A stretch of 64,000 bases of DNA from Pirellulaceae bacterium (GTDB lineage Bacteria > Planctomycetota > Planctomycetia > Pirellulales > Pirellulaceae), in assembly GCA_020852965.1 (NCBI GenBank), contig JADYZV010000185.1, forward strand, positions 1 to 64,000, read 5' to 3'. Positions 61,691-64,000 of the stretch are shown in pieces. Within the stretch, counting starts at the first letter, position 1. Every line of letters starts with the position of its first letter. The notes below the pieces were generated by a model. The model worked only from the letters and a program-made list of their open reading frames with translations, had not been told where the DNA came from and made no database searches. The position numbers were made by a program, and so were the translations under genes.

Positions 61691-64000
61691 ATGAAACAAC
61701 CATTGATTTCGACTTTGGCGTTGTCAGCGCTGCTCATTGCATCGCTCGCTTGGAGCGCCGATGATCCACGGCCGATCGCTCAGACTGAGGTTGATTTTGC
61801 CCAGGACATCCAACCGCTGCTACGGCTGCACTGCTGGTCGTGCCATGGGTTCGAACAACAAGAATCAGGACTGAGGCTGGATTTGCGCGATTCAGCAATG
61901 TTGGGGGGCGACTCGGGTAAAGTGATCCGCCCCGGGGATAGCGCTGGAAGTCGCTTGATTGAATTGGTATCGGCTCTCGATCCCGATGAGGTCATGCCGC
62001 CCGAGGGACAGCCGCTTTCCCACGAGCAGATCGACATGCTGCGAGCTTGGATCGATGGCGGTGCCAAGTGGCCTGAATCTTCAACGCAGGGAAGTCGACT
62101 CAACAGCCACTGGGCCTATCAGCCGCTACATCGAAGTGCACCGCCCGAAACCAACAACCAGAGCTGGGCCATCAACGGGATTGATCACTTCATCTTGGCG
62201 AAACTCGAAGAACGAGGCTTGCAACCCTCGCCCGAAGCGGAACGAACGACGTTGATCCGTAGGCTGAGCTTGGATCTACTCGGATTGCTGCCATCGATCG
62301 CTGAGATCGAAGAGTTCCTAAACGACAGCCGCCCCGACGCCTACGAGTTGCTTGTGGACCGGCTACTCGATTCACCGCATTTTGGCGAGCGCTGGGGGCG
62401 CCATTGGCTGGATATGGCTCGCTACGCGGATTCGGATGGTTATGAAAAGGACAATCCGCGCCCAGATGCCTACCGCTGGCGGGATTGGGTCATCGAAGCG
62501 ATCAATAGCGACATGCCCTTTGACCAATTTACGATCGAACAGTTGGCGGGGGACCTATTGCCTAATGCGACCGATATGCAGAAATTGGCAACCGCGTTTC
62601 ACCGCCAGACCTTGACCAATACGGAAGGTGGAACCGACCAGGAACAATTTCGTGTGGAAGCTTGTTTTGATCGCACCGAAACGACCGGAGCGGTGTGGTT
62701 GGGGCTGACTGTGGGCTGCGCACGTTGCCACTCTCACAAGTACGACGCCATTACCCAGCGCGAATACTACCATCTGTTTGCGTTCTTCAATAACGGCGAC
62801 GAAGCCACGCACACCGTCCCCAAGTCACTCGCGGAAGTAAAGGCCTATCCAGAGTTAAAGGCGGCGCATCACGCCCAAGTGGAGCCCTTGAAGGCCGAGT
62901 TGCTAGAAAGGCAGTCACGGCTTGGGCCAGCGCTTTTGGCCTGGGAGGAAAAGGCGAAGCAAACCCTCGAGAAATCCTCAGTCAATCCGCCCACGAAAGA
63001 GTCAGTGCAGCCCGACACGGAACCCGAGCTGAAAATACCCGAGAATATTGCCAAAGTGCTTGCCATCGCCGCTGAGGAGCGCGACGAAAGTCAACGCAAA
63101 GAACTGCTCGATCACTTCAGCCGAATGGATAAATCGACCAGCAAGCTGATCCAACAACTCGACGATCTCATGAAGAAAGAGCCGGCGAAACCGGAATTGC
63201 AGGCACGGGTAATCGTGCAGCGCAAGCAAGACCAGCGACAGACCTTTGTATTGCGACGTGGTGAGTTCCTGGAGCCGATGGCTGAGGCTGAAGTCGTGCC
63301 CGCAGGCTTCGCCACGTTGCCACCGCTGACACCACGCCAGCCCCAAGCCGCGATAGCCGATCGACTCGACCTGGCCCAATGGCTTGTGTCTCCCGGCAAC
63401 CCTCTTACACCGCGTGTGGCCGTCAATCACGTTTGGCGACACTTGTTTGGAACGGGCATCGTAAAAACGGCCAACGATTTTGGGGTTCGAGGCGATCCAC
63501 CCACTCACCCTGAATTGCTCGACTGGCTGGCGAGCGAGTTTATTGGCGCAGGGGACACCGGCAACCAGGCTTGGTCACGAAAGGAGTTGATCAAACGGAT
63601 TGTTATGTCGGCAACCTATCGCCAGTCCTCAAGGCACAGCGAAACCTCGCTGGCCAGCGACCCACAGAACCAGTTGCTGGGTAGGCAAAATCGGCTGCGA
63701 GTCGAGGCGGAGATCGTGGGCGATATTAGCCTGCAGGTGTCTGGACTGCTTGTTCACAAAATTGGCGGTCCCAGTGTTTTCCCAACACTACCACCAGGAG
63801 TCGCTGAACTGAGCTATGCGGGCAACTTCAAGTGGAACGAATCCAAGGGAGGCGACCAATACCGCCGTGGAATGTATACGTTTTTCAAACGTACTTCCCC
63901 CCATCCCAACTTGATCACTTTTGATTGTCCCGACGCAAACCTGACATGCATCGAACGCAACAAATCCAACACTCCGTTGCAAGCCTTGATCGGGTTGAAT
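61691..64000 (+). CDS. planctomycete cytochrome with PSCyt1, DUF1549 and DUF1553 domains (3' end beyond window)
   Basis: Partial gene, open to the window end at 770 residues. ATG, then signal peptide (LISTLALSALLIASLAWSA). The PSCyt1 heme motif CWSCH is at about residue 50, then DUF1549 (HFILAKLEERGLQPSPEAER, LIRRLSLDLLGLLPS), a second CxxCH at CARCHSHKYD, a charged coiled-coil-like insertion (about 390-495) and DUF1553 (VAVNHVWRHLFGTGIVKTAN, THPELLDWLASEF). The end reaches ERNKSNTPLQAL, which is near the usual C-terminus, so roughly 100 residues are missing. A DUF1501 partner probably follows outside the window. Confidence 0.93.
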   Translation, partial: MKQPLISTLALSALLIASLAWSADDPRPIAQTEVDFAQDIQPLLRLHCWSCHGFEQQESGLRLDLRDSAMLGGDSGKVIRPGDSAGSRLIELVSALDPDEVMPPEGQPLSHEQIDMLRAWIDGGAKWPESSTQGSRLNSHWAYQPLHRSAPPETNNQSWAINGIDHFILAKLEERGLQPSPEAERTTLIRRLSLDLLGLLPSIAEIEEFLNDSRPDAYELLVDRLLDSPHFGERWGRHWLDMARYADSDGYEKDNPRPDAYRWRDWVIEAINSDMPFDQFTIEQLAGDLLPNATDMQKLATAFHRQTLTNTEGGTDQEQFRVEACFDRTETTGAVWLGLTVGCARCHSHKYDAITQREYYHLFAFFNNGDEATHTVPKSLAEVKAYPELKAAHHAQVEPLKAELLERQSRLGPALLAWEEKAKQTLEKSSVNPPTKESVQPDTEPELKIPENIAKVLAIAAEERDESQRKELLDHFSRMDKSTSKLIQQLDDLMKKEPAKPELQARVIVQRKQDQRQTFVLRRGEFLEPMAEAEVVPAGFATLPPLTPRQPQAAIADRLDLAQWLVSPGNPLTPRVAVNHVWRHLFGTGIVKTANDFGVRGDPPTHPELLDWLASEFIGAGDTGNQAWSRKELIKRIVMSATYRQSSRHSETSLASDPQNQLLGRQNRLRVEAEIVGDISLQVSGLLVHKIGGPSVFPTLPPGVAELSYAGNFKWNESKGGDQYRRGMYTFFKRTSPHPNLITFDCPDANLTCIERNKSNTPLQALIGLN

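Overview
The window reads as chromosome of a planctomycete, most likely family Pirellulaceae (Rhodopirellula/Blastopirellula-like). The evidence is a set of lineage markers: two multi-domain c-type cytochromes with DUF1549/DUF1553 domains, a DUF1501 partner, a giant secreted protein with a LEPR-XLL-like N-terminus, an extended HU-like protein, tandem DUF3467, and mid-50s GC with many long non-coding spacers. No plasmid, phage or IS element is intact here. Gene order is mostly short operons on both strands. The genus is an inference.

Region by region. 1-8.2 kb: a beta-propeller protein, a three-gene overlapping operon ending in a P-loop ATPase, a soluble histidine kinase, small conserved genes (DUF2200, Maf) and a tandem DUF3467 protein. 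8.2-13.2 kb: a tightly coupled four-gene ABC export operon. 13.5-17 kb: secreted M19 dipeptidase, an Rpn-type nuclease, a thioesterase and an ACT-domain protein. 17.5-22.4 kb: a 1623-residue surface protein joining a thioredoxin-like domain, a cyclophilin, a cohesin-like domain and four cadherin-like repeats. 22.7-36 kb: housekeeping genes (HU, HAD phosphatase, recA, alaS) with a toxin-antitoxin pair, an HtrA-like protease, a TPR lipoprotein and an M20 peptidase. 35.7-47.5 kb: clpS, comEC, a lone FtsX/MacB-type permease, an NHL propeller, clpX with a strong terminator, thpR, a PfkB kinase, a YheT-like hydrolase and rpsU.

47.6-53.6 kb is the accessory patch. An intact tRNA-Val faces a decayed tyrosine recombinase; then come an HNH nuclease fragment, a second recombinase tail, an LRR protein, a C-terminal fragment of a PLP-dependent alpha-oxoamine synthase, an extended SDR and an orphan MbtH-like gene. 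This looks like an old integration scar plus remnants of a specialised-metabolism locus. 54.2-64 kb holds two planctomycete cytochrome systems. Between them a c-di-GMP-I riboswitch precedes a small zinc-ribbon membrane peptide, followed by a MITE-like inverted-repeat element. The second cytochrome gene runs off the window.

The most distinctive global feature is the density of intergenic palindromes. At least six families recur or stand alone here. The largest have the cores GTAGTGGACGAGGTTACGAG, TACCGTCTGGCGACGGTA and CCGACGGCGGAGCGTCGG. One copy is translated inside comEC. In the GCGGAG-loop group the hexamer loop stays constant while the stems change in a compensated way, which suggests selection on structure.
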